In this document: positions 34,022 through 44,534 of the stretch, piece after piece | How the letters are laid out: each line of letters opens with the position of its first letter | Numbering within the stretch: position 1 is the stretch's first letter | The notes under the pieces: model-generated | What the model was told of the DNA's origin: nothing | The model's database searches: none | Seen by the model: only the letters and a program-made list of their open reading frames with translations | Program-made: the position numbers and the translations under genes | Source: Lomentospora prolificans | Lineage: Eukaryota; Ascomycota; Sordariomycetes; Microascales; Microascaceae | Reading direction: 5' to 3' | DNA length: 64,000 nt | Assembly: GCA_029532625.1 (NCBI GenBank) | Contig: JARFXM010000001.1 | Location: 682,001 to 746,000, forward strand

Positions 34022-36232
34022 CTACTCCTCAGGGCCCATCAAAAACATACGATCAAGAAGCGCAGTACAATAATCCCGCTTCTCAGCAAGGGGGACTGCC
34101 TTGCGGTACGGTCCGTCTTCATCAAGCCCCTCGACAATTTCCATCTGCCACTGGCCGCAATATACCCATTCTAGCGCCGGATACACGGCGGCATATTCCT
34201 CTGCTTTCCGCAGCATGAGGTTTCGGTGAGCTCTCTCCCAGACAGTGACCGCTCCGTCTGGACCGGCTTGCGCCTCGGCCATGCTCGTGAAGATGCGATC
34301 CATCGTCGCCAGGATATTATCGTAGAGGTCATGTGGGGCGTCATCGCCCACAAGCTCCACCACGAGCTCAGGGATCCCGTTCCATCCGAACTCAGAAGCC
34401 ACTGCACGCCTCAGTGCTATGATCATATATTGACAAATATCGGCCGAGTTGTACGCCTTGCCCTCTGCCATGCACAGCTCGGATACACTGACTTTTTGTT
34501 TGCTAAGCTCATCAAGCCCATGCTCTAGGACTGTGTCCAGCTCTGGACGCTCGGTTGACAATTTAAGGTACTTCATAGACAACCTCTTATCCTCGTAGTA
34601 TGACCCTTCCCATACATATTGTGTAAAGCCGTGCCCATAAGAGTCGTCTTCATAGGAGTCGCGCACAAAGGCGAGCGATTTGAGCTTGGGCATTCGCGGC
34701 ATACCCGAGCGGATAAGGTGGTGGTCAATGGACCACTGGTGCCACCTTCCGGCGGAAGAACCTACGCTGAGACGCAGCTGCTCCAGGTTTTCCAGTCTTC
34801 CGATATAGTGGATTCCCTCTCTGCTGATATCGGCGCACAACTCTCGATGGTACTTGTCGCATGGGTCCTCCCAAGACACAGAAAGCGAGGTTAGGCAGGA
34901 AAAGTCGCCACTACAAAGGATCGGAAGAAGTTGATCATCTATAAACTCCGGATCGGCTTCCTCGATGGCGAACTTTTGAAGATGGCGATGTTTGGCGAGG
35001 AAGTCGAGAGCGGTTGAACTGTCGTTATAACGCTCATAAATAACCAGTTCCTCGAGCTCATTCAGAGGTTCGCAGCTTGATATGGCTTGTCTTTGCGCAT
35101 TCGAGTCGTCGTGGATACTGAACGTCAAGCATCGTAAAGGGGCGCGCAGAAGTGAGTTCCAAGCTTGTACGTCAAAGTCCGGCGCATGAGGGCTGATGTA
35201 CAACTCACGAAGCATGGGAAACTCTACAATTCTGGGCCCAAATGTATGGAGCAGCTGATCTTTATTCTCCGAGGCGACGCGTAGACTCCTCAGGGTTGAA
35301 TGAGACTGTTGGAGGATAGCAGATAATAGCATTGCAGCCTCATGGCCGACAGACATGCCACCGTCTCCGATACTGTCACCGGGGTCGCTGCGTACAGCGT
35401 CGCCGTACGAAATAGATTGGAGAGGAGTGGTAGATAGAGATATAGACGTAGATATAGATAGAGGCAATGGCCAATCGTCTGGAAGGTACGGTGTCCCGTT
35501 GATTTTGAGATGCGGAACGGGGAAGTGGGCGAGGTAACGACCGAGGTCCTCGACACAAAATGTACTGCTGTACCACCATATACTTTCAAGGTTGGGCATG
35601 GCGGAGAATAGATGGTCATATAGTTCGTCACAGTAATCATCTTGGTTTAAATCATCCATGTGTCTGAAGAGCTCCTGATATAAGGGATAGTCGTAATAAC
35701 GCTTCTGCCAGTCATCCGGACAGTAACGAACCTTGAGCTTACGAATATGAGGCCCAATAAAGTGAAGAGGAGTAATTTTGGGCATGTGCTGACTGCGTGC
35801 TTCCCGCATAAGCTGGATCGAGATAGCAGTCTGCGTAGGCTTGCCATAGTAGAGCTCCTTGAATTGGTAGGGTAGTACTAGCTGTCTGAAGTGCTGGTTG
35901 ACCAGCGCCAACGAAGCCAGCGCTGATTTATCCTTGGAGACGTGATGCAATATTCGGGAGGCTATCTCGAATGGGATTCGAGTAAAGTGAGCATCTGGTA
36001 ATGTCAACTCGGGTGATGGATCGGCTTCTCCAACTCCGCCGTCCTCATCACTCAGTTGTGCATTTCTCTTGTTTTGCGGCTCGACCACCATGATCACAGA
36101 GAAAATCTGTCCGCCTACTGCGATTATATGAGGAAAGGGTTGCTTGTCGTGTCTCGGGAAGGACGTTGAGCCTAGAAGACAACGTCTCGCGAAGGCGGTC
36201 ATGGTCAAAGTTGACGGACAAAAGTGGGGCAT
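34022..36232 (-). CDS. F-box protein with LRR-like C-terminal region
   Basis: Probable substrate receptor of an SCF ubiquitin ligase. The frame from 36232 is 736 aa. The internal Met at 36088 (MVVEPQNKR, 688 aa) has a better start context (A at -3, G at +4) and is the likelier start, since the extra 48 residues are hydrophobic and unlike an F-box leader. The F-box is PFEIASRILHHVSKDKSALA followed by SLALVNQHFRQLV, at about 40-75 counting from 36088. The rest carries spaced leucines (LRELYIS, LEELVIYE, LTSLSVSW, LEQLRLSVG, LKSLAFVRD) at intervals suggesting irregular leucine-rich repeats. It is intronless and has no stop. The target is unknown. Such proteins are numerous and fast-evolving in ascomycetes. 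Confidence 0.8.
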   Translation of the reverse strand: MPHFCPSTLTMTAFARRCLLGSTSFPRHDKQPFPHIIAVGGQIFSVIMVVEPQNKRNAQLSDEDGGVGEADPSPELTLPDAHFTRIPFEIASRILHHVSKDKSALASLALVNQHFRQLVLPYQFKELYYGKPTQTAISIQLMREARSQHMPKITPLHFIGPHIRKLKVRYCPDDWQKRYYDYPLYQELFRHMDDLNQDDYCDELYDHLFSAMPNLESIWWYSSTFCVEDLGRYLAHFPVPHLKINGTPYLPDDWPLPLSISTSISLSTTPLQSISYGDAVRSDPGDSIGDGGMSVGHEAAMLLSAILQQSHSTLRSLRVASENKDQLLHTFGPRIVEFPMLRELYISPHAPDFDVQAWNSLLRAPLRCLTFSIHDDSNAQRQAISSCEPLNELEELVIYERYNDSSTALDFLAKHRHLQKFAIEEADPEFIDDQLLPILCSGDFSCLTSLSVSWEDPCDKYHRELCADISREGIHYIGRLENLEQLRLSVGSSAGRWHQWSIDHHLIRSGMPRMPKLKSLAFVRDSYEDDSYGHGFTQYVWEGSYYEDKRLSMKYLKLSTERPELDTVLEHGLDELSKQKVSVSELCMAEGKAYNSADICQYMIIALRRAVASEFGWNGIPELVVELVGDDAPHDLYDNILATMDRIFTSMAEAQAGPDGAVTVWERAHRNLMLRKAEEYAAVYPALEWVYCGQWQMEIVEGLDEDGPYRKAVPLAEKRDYCTALLDRMFLMGPEE

Positions 36233-36650
36233 TCACCCCTCTTCGAGAAACGCTTGAACGACGATCATAATAATCCCTGCACAGCACAGCCTGCAATGTT
36301 CCAATTCGAGCCAGTCAAGCTCATGATAACCTCTGAATATGTGCATCCACTTGACGACACTAACAGCCATTAAAGCCTCGTTGTGAGATAATATTGGCCT
36401 ATTTTCAATTAATAAACACTACCTGCAAAAGCCAAGGTAATTAGGCCAACTACAGCCCCAATGGAAAATCATATCGCTACAGCTAGCAACCTAATCTTTG
36501 CCCTGCGTGTGTCCCACTTGTAACGCGTCAATCTCGCGGCCGCCAAACTAGCCGACACAACAAGGCCACTCAATATATGAAGCTCCCCGAAGGCGATGGC
36601 AGCGCCAGACGACAGGAAGAATACCATTCGCCACCACTTGTCTCTCCTAC
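36233..36650. other. no gene seen
   Basis: 5' flank of the F-box gene and downstream end of the membrane-protein relic. Confidence 0.5.
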
Positions 36651-36654
36651 CTCT

Positions 36655-37430
36655 TTCTCAGCACGCCCTGCGGAAGCTATAGTCAGGCTTTGACAGGCGC
36701 GCGCTCAACACCACGGACCCACCCTTGAGGATTTTAGTAATTTCTCGTTCTGCCTGAGCGTTGACCATGGCCCTGAGGTTAATCTTTGTGCTTGCTAACT
36801 CTTTTTCCATGGTCGTGGCTAATTCGGCAACGGCTCGCTAGCCCCCTGAAAACTTCGGGTTCTCCCTCAACCGGTAGACGATGATGGCTTCGTAGCCCTA
36901 TGACATACAGTGCCATGGACCAGAAAAATGGCAAGGACAACCATGATGAAAACTTGCAAGAATGAGGAGCTCATTGGTACGTGTTGACGAGTAAGAGGGC
37001 AGGTTGCTTGAATCGTGGGGTTGATGCCAACTTTCATCGGATGAGATGGGTTGGCACGAGCCAGCTCACAGCATTTCATCGAGGATATAGGTTTCGTTGG
37101 CTTTAGACACGTAGACAAGCTTCGGTACATCCTGAAACGTGAGCTGTTCGTCCGAGGCGTTCATCCAATTGCAAACGTACAAGTCCGTCCAAGTGGGTGG
37201 CATGTAGGAGGCGGAAAAATTCAGCGCCAGCCCATCTATCTCGGTTTCATTTATCCAAACAGTCGATTCTGTATGCTGACGTAGAAACTGCACTCCTGAA
37301 CATGTAAGATTAAGATTAGCATATCGACCTTGGGAAAACTGCGCTCACTGAATGCCAGCGTACATTCTGGGATGCTGGCGCAATGATCCTCAGTCAGACG
37401 ACAGCCGCGATATGGGACTGCAACTCGGGT
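36655..37430 (-). pseudogene. truncated single-pass membrane glycoprotein relic
   Basis: Spliced by eye, the minus strand gives a coherent protein without a beginning. GCRLTEDHCASIPECTLAF ends at a GTGAGC donor. A second exon opens VQFLRQHTESTVWINETE and holds several N-glycosylation sites (NET, NFS, NAS, NET). After another GTGAGC donor comes a hydrophobic helix FIMVVLAIFLVHGT, then a basic stretch EAIIVYRLRENPKFSGG. An in-frame TAG (near 36840) follows, and beyond it the frame stays open (AVAELATTMEKELAST ... ) to about 36660. The 5' part is missing; the frame hits a stop at 37430, exactly where the plus-strand TPR relic begins. The family is not recognised. Confidence 0.5.
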
Positions 37431-37436
37431 CTCTTG

Positions 37437-38821
37437 TCAGATGTAGATGACAGCGTAACTGTCCACAGACTCGTACAAGCTGTCGCATTCTCCGATATGA
37501 GCAAGATAGAACAATCCGAATGTTTCAGTAGGGTTTTGTCCATTATCAATCGAAGCTTCCCGAGGGAAGTTGAAGGCAAGTCCATGTGGGAAGACTGGAC
37601 TAAATGCAGCAAATATCTTCCGCACGTTATGTTTATCTGTCGACGGCGGAACGAACTCTTTGATGAGAGCTGTAAGGATCCAGAACTAGCAAGTCTGTTG
37701 AGTGCATGCACATGGTACGGCTCTAGTACAAGGCATACGAATATAGCAGTACCCATTGCTTACATAAGGCTAGGTACATGGTCGAGCGAGGATTATTCAC
37801 AGAAGCAGAGCCTCTCATATTGATGGCTCAGAACGTCTGCCCAGATTCTGAGGAGGCACAATTAACTCTAGCAACAGTTCTCTTCAACTTGGCCGGTGTC
37901 CGATTTGAATGCAATAGAATGTCGGAGTCGTTGGAGCTTTGCAAAAGAGTGCTTCAAATTCGGGAGCAACTCCTTGATCCCTTAGATCCACTTCTCGCCA
38001 ATACTCTATACTCCATCGGAATCGTCTATATGGAGCATGGTGAGCTACAAGAGTCTTTGAAATCCCACCTACGAGCCGTAAACATTCACGAGCAATGCCA
38101 GCGACGCGGAAAACACGATGGTTCTCCTACGGTTATGGCCTATCTTGATCTGGGCTTATGCTACTGGAAGATGGAAAAGCTCGAGCTTGCATCTGACTTT
38201 ATAGAAAAAGGCATTGAGGTGTATAGGAAAACTACCGGAACTTCCTCACAGAAATAAGGCCAGTAAGTATTCATCAGGATGTATTATAGTTGTGGTTCTG
38301 TCAGGGGTAATGTGGAGGTTACTAACCTGAATTAAGAGGCGTTTCTTATCTAGCCCTTGTTAGGGAGGCCCAACAGAGACACGATGACGCCATGGAAGCG
38401 AGACTTGTATCTCCTTACAGATATGCCGGGAGATCACGCCCAACGAGTTTAAGACTGGTCTTGGATTGCATAAAATGGCGTGTTTTTTCCAAAAGCAAGG
38501 CGACCTGGATGAGGCTTTGTACGTCTGAGAGCCACTGCACCAAATTTGATTCGTCATAAGACTGCAGATGCGCTAACGACTCCTAGGATCTATATCCAAC
38601 GAGCATTGGAAATCCTTGACAACACTTTTGATTCTGTTCCTAGGGTCGAAAGATCTATGTTCAAGATGTCACAAATACTAGAAGACATTGGGAGAGGGGA
38701 TGAGGCAATCGTCAAGAGGGAGGAGGCAAAGCGTTTGAGGAGCTTAATTACCACCTTCCAGTACGATCAAAGTCTAACTGAAAAGGCATTCGACACTCTG
38801 ATTCCGTCATTCCTGACATAG
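37437..38821 (+). pseudogene. NLR-type TPR protein relic (5' truncated, frameshifted)
   Basis: This is the C-terminal half of a fungal NB-ARC/NACHT-TPR protein. It begins SVTVHRLVQAVAFSDM, the usual linker between the ATPase domain and the repeats, and continues through kinesin-light-chain-like TPRs (GLFTEAEPLILMAQN, SLELCKRVLQIREQLL, YSIGIVYMEHGELQES, GLGLHKMACFFQKQGDLDEA). Splice signals survive: introns 37715-37773, 38263-38353 and 38519-38586, each GT-AG with CTAAC-like branch sites in the last two. Coding is broken by a TAA at 38255-38257 with a needed frame change, and by a second frameshift near 38400. The ATPase domain is absent. Ends at TAG 38819-38821. Confidence 0.8.
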
Positions 38822-39874
38822 GTCATGCCTTACCATCTGCCATAGTTTTACCTTCAAACAAATCTTTCTCTTTCGGTCTCTAATAATTCAAATTAAAGTC
38901 ACTTGGAGATCTCTATGGCTTACAGCAGGATATTTATTATCATCAATAATACTCACCAGATGGTAGGAAAATAGCGCTTTCGAACTCTAGAGGGGCCGGT
39001 CTCGATATGAAACGAAAAGCAAACAAGAACCAACACCGAATCCAACTAGGATGCTAGAATTATTTAAGCGTATGTAAAGTGGTAGATCTTATTACCTTGG
39101 TTATTGGGTTATGAAATGGCGGCCAGGTGGCAGTGCACTGGGTCCCAAAACTTGGCTCTGATCTCATCCTCGCAACTCTACCGTTCTTTTTTACACTTTA
39201 TAGACATGGAAACTATAGCTGTGGTGGCCCGAAATAATGGCTCCCCTCGCTCACCCTAGTTCATCCCTGCTCACCTGTGCTAAATTCCGAAGGAGGAAAT
39301 GGTAATTCGTGAGTATCAGATTGGGGACGTGTATACGCTGATATACCATGAGGCTCCCACTGTCGCCTCCGTGCAATTGACAAGCTTGGAAGAAGAAACT
39401 AATAATATGAGAAGAAGCTTAAGATTTCTTATATGAAGGAAGGAGCTATACTACATGATATGACCCACGGCGCATCATGCGATCCATCAAGTAGCTTGAG
39501 CTTTTCTTGGGATGCAGGCATATGCTCCCTGAAATGACCCTTAGGCTGCTAGGCATATACTACTACCGGTAGTAGTTACCTCATAGCTCCAGGTCCACCA
39601 CAATAGGCATCCTACTATCCTATTTCCATCTTGATCTTGATGAATAGGGAAAACTATAACAGATCGCAAAATTGATGTTATTACCGGAGGATCCCGGAGA
39701 ATGTAATGCGAATAGAATAGGCTTAAAGGGCAGGCGAATAGACACATATAGCACGTAGTGTTTCTATGTAGCTATTCCCTTTTATCTCGTTGAACTCCAT
39801 AAATCCATCCCCTTCATTCTTATATAATTCTAACCCATATTACCGTGAGAACACGCGAGTGTGTTTGAAATCCT
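38822..39874. other. gene-free stretch
   Basis: AT-rich with only short ORFs. No motif, repeat or RNA recognised. Confidence 0.5.
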
Positions 39875-40276
39875 CTATTCGGAGTGAACGTTGACGTAGC
39901 ACAGAACCCAACCAAACGGAACGGGGTTGGTGCTGATGTGGGCATCCTTGCCCTTGGAGAATTCGGCGCTTCCAGGCTGGACACCGTACTGGTCCTTGTA
40001 CATTTGGCAAGTGATGTCAGTGTCGGCGGGCGCCTCGGCGTCAGGCACATTAACGGTAACGCCGGTCAATTGCAGAGTCGTGATAGACAGATCGACATGG
40101 GTGAGTGTTCCGAAGGGAACCTGGACAGGAACGCCAGGTGGGGCGCCGGGGCCAAAGCCGTTGATGGCGATGATGTTGGCAATTGCGCTGGCGTCATCGC
40201 GGGCAGCGACAGAAGGGCGGGCAGTAGCAGTGGCAGCAAGCGCAGCAACGGTGCTGAATATGGCGGCGAAACGCAT
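39875..40276 (-). CDS. small secreted protein, effector-like
   Basis: A 133-aa intronless ORF starting at the ATG at 40276. The longer frame from 40396 has no leader quality and would hide the signal peptide. Residues 1-20 are a signal peptide (IFSTVAALAATATA), followed by a possible pro-segment RPSVAARDD. The mature part is rich in Gly, Pro and Val (FGPGAPPGVPVQVPFG) and then beta-like (DLSITTLQLTGVTVNVP). It has just two Cys (ITCQMY and VLCYVNV), likely one disulphide. A TATA-like AT run lies about 150 bases upstream. No family is recognised. Small, secreted and Cys-paired is the usual profile of candidate effectors, but that is only a profile. Confidence 0.7.
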   Translation of the reverse strand: MRFAAIFSTVAALAATATARPSVAARDDASAIANIIAINGFGPGAPPGVPVQVPFGTLTHVDLSITTLQLTGVTVNVPDAEAPADTDITCQMYKDQYGVQPGSAEFSKGKDAHISTNPVPFGWVLCYVNVHSE

Positions 40277-41394
40277 GATGTTGCTTTGAAGTGAGGCCTT
40301 TTGGGGGGAGTTTGGCTTGGAATGCTTCGAAGAAAGATGTGTTTGAACGATTGCGTAGTAACAAGTGTGATAAAATGCTGATGCTGTTGGGAGCAAAAGG
40401 GCCTATTTCATCACCGGAAATGGATAGAATATATATTATAGTTCTGCAGCCCTATGAGTCTAACACGCCCTACTGTATATTTTGCCGCTTGATAGTCTAA
40501 ATATAGATGGATCTGACCGCGATGTCGATCTGCGCAACGTAGGATCTGTGCGTGATCAAGCCGATTGCTGGGGCTCTGGCGGAGCATGTTTCCGTTTCGC
40601 GATCCCGCCACTGCCTGGAGAAGTCATGCTGATCCTTCCCTTCATCGCTTGACAGAGGCGTAGTCGTCGCGAATACGAGTTTCTCCTCCCCGTAATATGA
40701 AAACAAAGCCTTTGGCAAAGTAAGATGGTGTAAGCAAGTCCAATGATTGAATCGCTGTATTATTATTATTTGCAATGACAACATCTGCCAATTTGCCGCT
40801 TGTGCCCGCCAATGATCAATCTTTCGTATTCCCTGCCATCTCCATTATTAGATTATTAGAGTCAGAAGGTATTCCTTGTTCTTCATTTTGAGACTTGCAG
40901 ATTCTCCTGCATATTAGTTCGTATTAATAATTGAGAAGCTACGTAACGAGATGAACGAAGTAGGATACAGATCATAGCAATTACTTGGTTGAGGGTACTC
41001 CTACTCAGGAAAGATCCAAAATACCTCGTGTTTTCAAATGTGCGAGTTTAGAGGCTACTCACGCTAATCAGGCCAAGCTCAGCCAGGCCTTAGCCAGCTA
41101 CAATGGCCCCAGCCCGCATCTCACTAATCTTGCCAATCTGACTAGAACCCAAAAAATCTCCCACTTTTAACGGGGGACCCTAATTTGGACCTGAAGCTTC
41201 GCTAATACATACTTACCACTATTATATAGTAAGGAGGTGTAACAGGCTAGCCAACTGGGCAGTCCACTAGTTGGGGCCGAATAAGTCTATTAACCTCTAC
41301 GGAGGGCGAGAGAGGAAGAGAGAAAGAAAGGAAGGAAGAAAGCGAGCAGAGGGGGCGCTGGCAGCTGGTTAGGCAACGCTCAATGACGAGTGTC

Positions 41395-41490
41395 CAGGGT
41401 GTGGTCGGAGTGACTGGGGTGCGGTCAGGCCAGCCGCGATGCATCAGTAGATCGATGCTGTGGGAAGAGGATGGGGTAGGCCTGTAACAC
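41395..41490. repeat. diverged direct repeat, copy 1
   Basis: GGTGCGGTCAGGCCAGCC (41418-41435) and the following ~55 bases align by eye, with gaps, to 41890-42015. Shared words include GGTCAGGCCAGCC, GATGC, GGAAGAG and GGCCTGTA. Confidence 0.5.
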
Positions 41491-41889
41491 TAGGGAAGTA
41501 TACTCTAGGGGGTGACGATGTAGGATCGGTTGGTTGTGCTCTTCTGTATTATTTCGGCCTTCCATACTATGGCTCAACCTTAGTATAGAACCAGGCCTGT
41601 AATTGACTATCATAGTTCCGACGTGCTAGTTCAGTACGCAAAAGTTGACGCAGACTCTCCAGACGGTTTTTAGTTTAACAGCCTGGTTAGAAACGCTTCA
41701 TCGAACGCAACAAACACCAGACAACCATCAATTTCTTGCTTAGCGTACTATGCCCTATTGCTCTAACAGTTTGTCCGCTTTTACCCATGGTGAAAGAGAA
41801 TTCAGAATACACGAAATATAGGATACCCAGGGCGCTAGCCAGCAGTTAGCCAGCTAGGCCAGCAATGTCAGCTTAGGGTCTAGTACCTA

Positions 41890-42015
41890 GGGATTGGTTG
41901 GGGCGACTAGAGTGTGGTCAGGCCAGCCACTGCCTGGCCTGGCCTGGCGACAGTGTAATAGTAGGCATTGATGCCAGCTGGCTGTAGGAAGAGTACATGT
42001 TGGCCTGTACTAAGA
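41890..42015. repeat. diverged direct repeat, copy 2
   Basis: Second copy of the repeat at 41395-41490, about 500 bases away in the same orientation. It has an extra CTGGCCTGGCCTGGC insert. The parent element is not identified. Confidence 0.5.
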
Positions 42016-42324
42016 AGACCACTTATCTTTTAAACTACTAGCTGGCCACCTGAAACTTATAGATTATTGGAGCATTGAGCCTAGTTTCATTTCTCTTTTG
42101 TTTTTACTCTATGTCTTACGAGTATTTATCCGTTTCAAGAGCCAGTTAATAATGATCCGGTTTAAGAGGCGCGAACAAGGACCCTGCAGCCATCCACTAA
42201 GCTTGAAGATTAACAACATCAAAGAAAGAGCCAATAGGCCCCATAGAGAGCATTCTATTCTACGCGTTTCTACTACCATCCTATTAAAATTCCTATAGGT
42301 TACACAGTCTACCCTAAACATGAT

Positions 42325-44031
42325 CTAATGTCTACTGCCCTTTTCGTATAGGCTGTCATATCCACCTTCAGAGATGGTCTGAAGTCCCCCGTCCAGATTA
42401 TAGACATCGAAACCCTTCTGCTTCAGGATCCTCGATGCTAAATAGCCCCTATATCCGACCCTGCAGTAGACCAAGACTTGCGTAGTCCCCCGAATCTCTC
42501 TAATCCTTTCTCTCAAATTGTTTAATGGTATGTTCTTCGCAGCTTTGAAACGATCTTGCTGAAACTCCTCGGGTGAACGAACGTCGATAATCTCCAAGTC
42601 TTCTGGTTTTCTAGATCCCGAGGCTAGATCTTCTGCATGGATAATGTTAACATCCTTGTTTAACACGTTAGATGCGCAGAACCCGGCCATATTGACTGGA
42701 TCCTTCGCGGAGCCGTATGGCGGGGCATATGACAACTCCACGTGTTCTAAGTCTTCGATTGTCATGCCCGCTCTCATGGCCATTGCAAGGACATCGATCC
42801 TTTTGTCAACGCCTTTCTGGCCCACTATCTGTGCCCCAAGAAGAGCGCCGCTGGGAACTTCAAATGCGACTCTCATCGTCAATGGTACCGCTCCTGGGTA
42901 GTATCCCGCATGGTCAGGTGGGTGAACAGTGACGTAGTCAAAGGTCTTCCCTAGCCTCTTCAGCATCTCATTCGAGAAACCCACCGTGCCCGCCGTCTGA
43001 TCGAACACCTTGCAAACGGCCGTTCCCACGTTTCCCCGATATTTCGTGTCTCGTCCGCAGATATGGTCAGCAGCCAAACGCCCTTGTCGATTGGCTGGGC
43101 CGGCAAGCGATAAATTCATGTCCGTTCCGGATATCAAATGGGGGGAGGCAATCATATCTCCAACAGCATATATATCCGGGTCAGACGTCTGCATGTGCTT
43201 ATTGACAGTCACACCTCCCTTGGAGATTTGAAGCCCCGCCTGGTCCGCTATGGCCGTACGAGGCCTCACTCCAGTGGCAACAATAACCAGATCAGCAGGT
43301 ATAGTGATTTCTTGGGTATTGCGCACGGTTACGTAGGCCGGTTGATTATCCGATGACGCGACTATATCAACGATATTGACGCCCGTCATAAGACGTACTC
43401 CATTGCGCCGGATCTCTTTGTGTAGGGGTTCCGCCATGTCAGCGTCCATTGTGGGCATTACATGTGGAGCCGCCTCAAGCAGAGTAACAGACATTCCTCG
43501 ATAAATTAGATTTTCCGTTGTCTCGAGGCCGATGAAGCCACCACCTATGACCACGGCATGTTGAGATTTTGGGACTGTTTGCGTGATGAAAGAATCAATC
43601 TGTCGCAATTGAGGAATAGTCTGTAGTGTGAAGACATGAGGACTGTCGATGCCCTTGATAGGCGGTCGGAAGGATTCAGCGCCGAGGGCTAGGACAAGCT
43701 TATCGTAGGCGATGATCTCGGGAGTGTCGGTAGACTCAGATTTGACCTGGATAGTCTTGCCGCTTCGGTCGATTCTTAGTAGCTCTGTGTTGACATGAAT
43801 CTCGATATTAAACCAAGCTTTCGCTTTCTCTATCGTCATGACGTGAAGTTTAGCTTCGGATTTGATGACGCCGCCGAGAGCGTACGGTATGCCGCAGTTG
43901 GCGTAGCTAACATATGGTCCCTTTTCGATGAGAACAATTCTCGCATCTTCATCTAGGCGACGGAGCCGCGCTGCACACGACATGCCCCCGGCAACACCAC
44001 CAACAATGACTATATTGCGAGACTGCCCCAT
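42325..44031 (-). CDS. CoA-disulfide reductase / rhodanese fusion (pyridine nucleotide-disulfide oxidoreductase)
   Basis: A 568-aa intronless flavoenzyme. The FAD loop IVGGVAGGMSCAARLRRL is at about 9-26. SYANCGIPYALGG places the single redox Cys at residue 46, as in CoA-disulfide reductases, which use one Cys and bound CoA instead of a CxxC pair. The NAD(P)H loop is VVIGGGFIGLETTENL (~161), the second FAD motif is DPDIYAVGDM (~300), and a dimerisation domain follows. A C-terminal rhodanese domain (~465-560) has the active loop YCRVGYRG with Cys 523. This architecture is that of bacterial CoADR-RHD/Npsr enzymes, which reduce CoA-disulfide or CoA-persulfide. The likely role is low-molecular-weight thiol or persulfide reduction in the cytosol. 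Lack of introns and a bacterial-style fusion suggest horizontal acquisition; it lies between repeat debris and a HET relic. Confidence 0.88.
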   Translation of the reverse strand: MGQSRNIVIVGGVAGGMSCAARLRRLDEDARIVLIEKGPYVSYANCGIPYALGGVIKSEAKLHVMTIEKAKAWFNIEIHVNTELLRIDRSGKTIQVKSESTDTPEIIAYDKLVLALGAESFRPPIKGIDSPHVFTLQTIPQLRQIDSFITQTVPKSQHAVVIGGGFIGLETTENLIYRGMSVTLLEAAPHVMPTMDADMAEPLHKEIRRNGVRLMTGVNIVDIVASSDNQPAYVTVRNTQEITIPADLVIVATGVRPRTAIADQAGLQISKGGVTVNKHMQTSDPDIYAVGDMIASPHLISGTDMNLSLAGPANRQGRLAADHICGRDTKYRGNVGTAVCKVFDQTAGTVGFSNEMLKRLGKTFDYVTVHPPDHAGYYPGAVPLTMRVAFEVPSGALLGAQIVGQKGVDKRIDVLAMAMRAGMTIEDLEHVELSYAPPYGSAKDPVNMAGFCASNVLNKDVNIIHAEDLASGSRKPEDLEIIDVRSPEEFQQDRFKAAKNIPLNNLRERIREIRGTTQVLVYCRVGYRGYLASRILKQKGFDVYNLDGGLQTISEGGYDSLYEKGSRH

Positions 44032-44534
44032 TGCTAAGTGCTCGAGGACGTTGGTGAATAATGAGGATATGTATTTGAGGATGAAGGATTTCTAATTCGG
44101 CTTGGGAGCCCGGGAGCCAGTTGAAATATTATGTATTATCGTGTTAATATATGTTGTTGGCCAGTTCAGCCACAAAACATAAAGCTCAACTCTCCCGGTC
44201 GAGTCCGGAGTGGGTCATGACAAATTGTACTTTAAGTCGACCCATATTTAAGGCAATCGTGTGATGTAATTTGCCGTCGTTCACGGAACTCGCCGTTCTT
44301 GGCGGATTCATCGGCGATCGCAACGTCAAGTCGCCGACTATACTTTTGGACAAGGAAGGCTATCTCAATTTTCTACGGCCTTCTCGCCTTGGCCCGGAGG
44401 TTGTAAGCCCCGCTTCTACAAGGCAGGTCGGCCCTCTAGGCAGCCAAATTTACTCCCCAGTCTCTCTCAGAACACATTCATATAATTACCCTATCGAAGT
44501 TCTGCTTTGAATTGCTAGAGAGACCAAGGTACTA

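Larger units (their letters stand above)
40277..42324. other. repeat-bearing stretch without intact gene
   Basis: Contains a GA-rich simple tract (about 41305-41345), GGCCTGGCCTGGC motifs near 41935, and two diverged direct repeats listed separately. No intact gene. The composition suggests old transposon debris. Confidence 0.5.

Noticed and set aside
40277..40396. N-terminal extension of the 133-aa secreted protein
   Set aside because: The extra 40 residues would mask a good signal peptide and look like untranslated leader.
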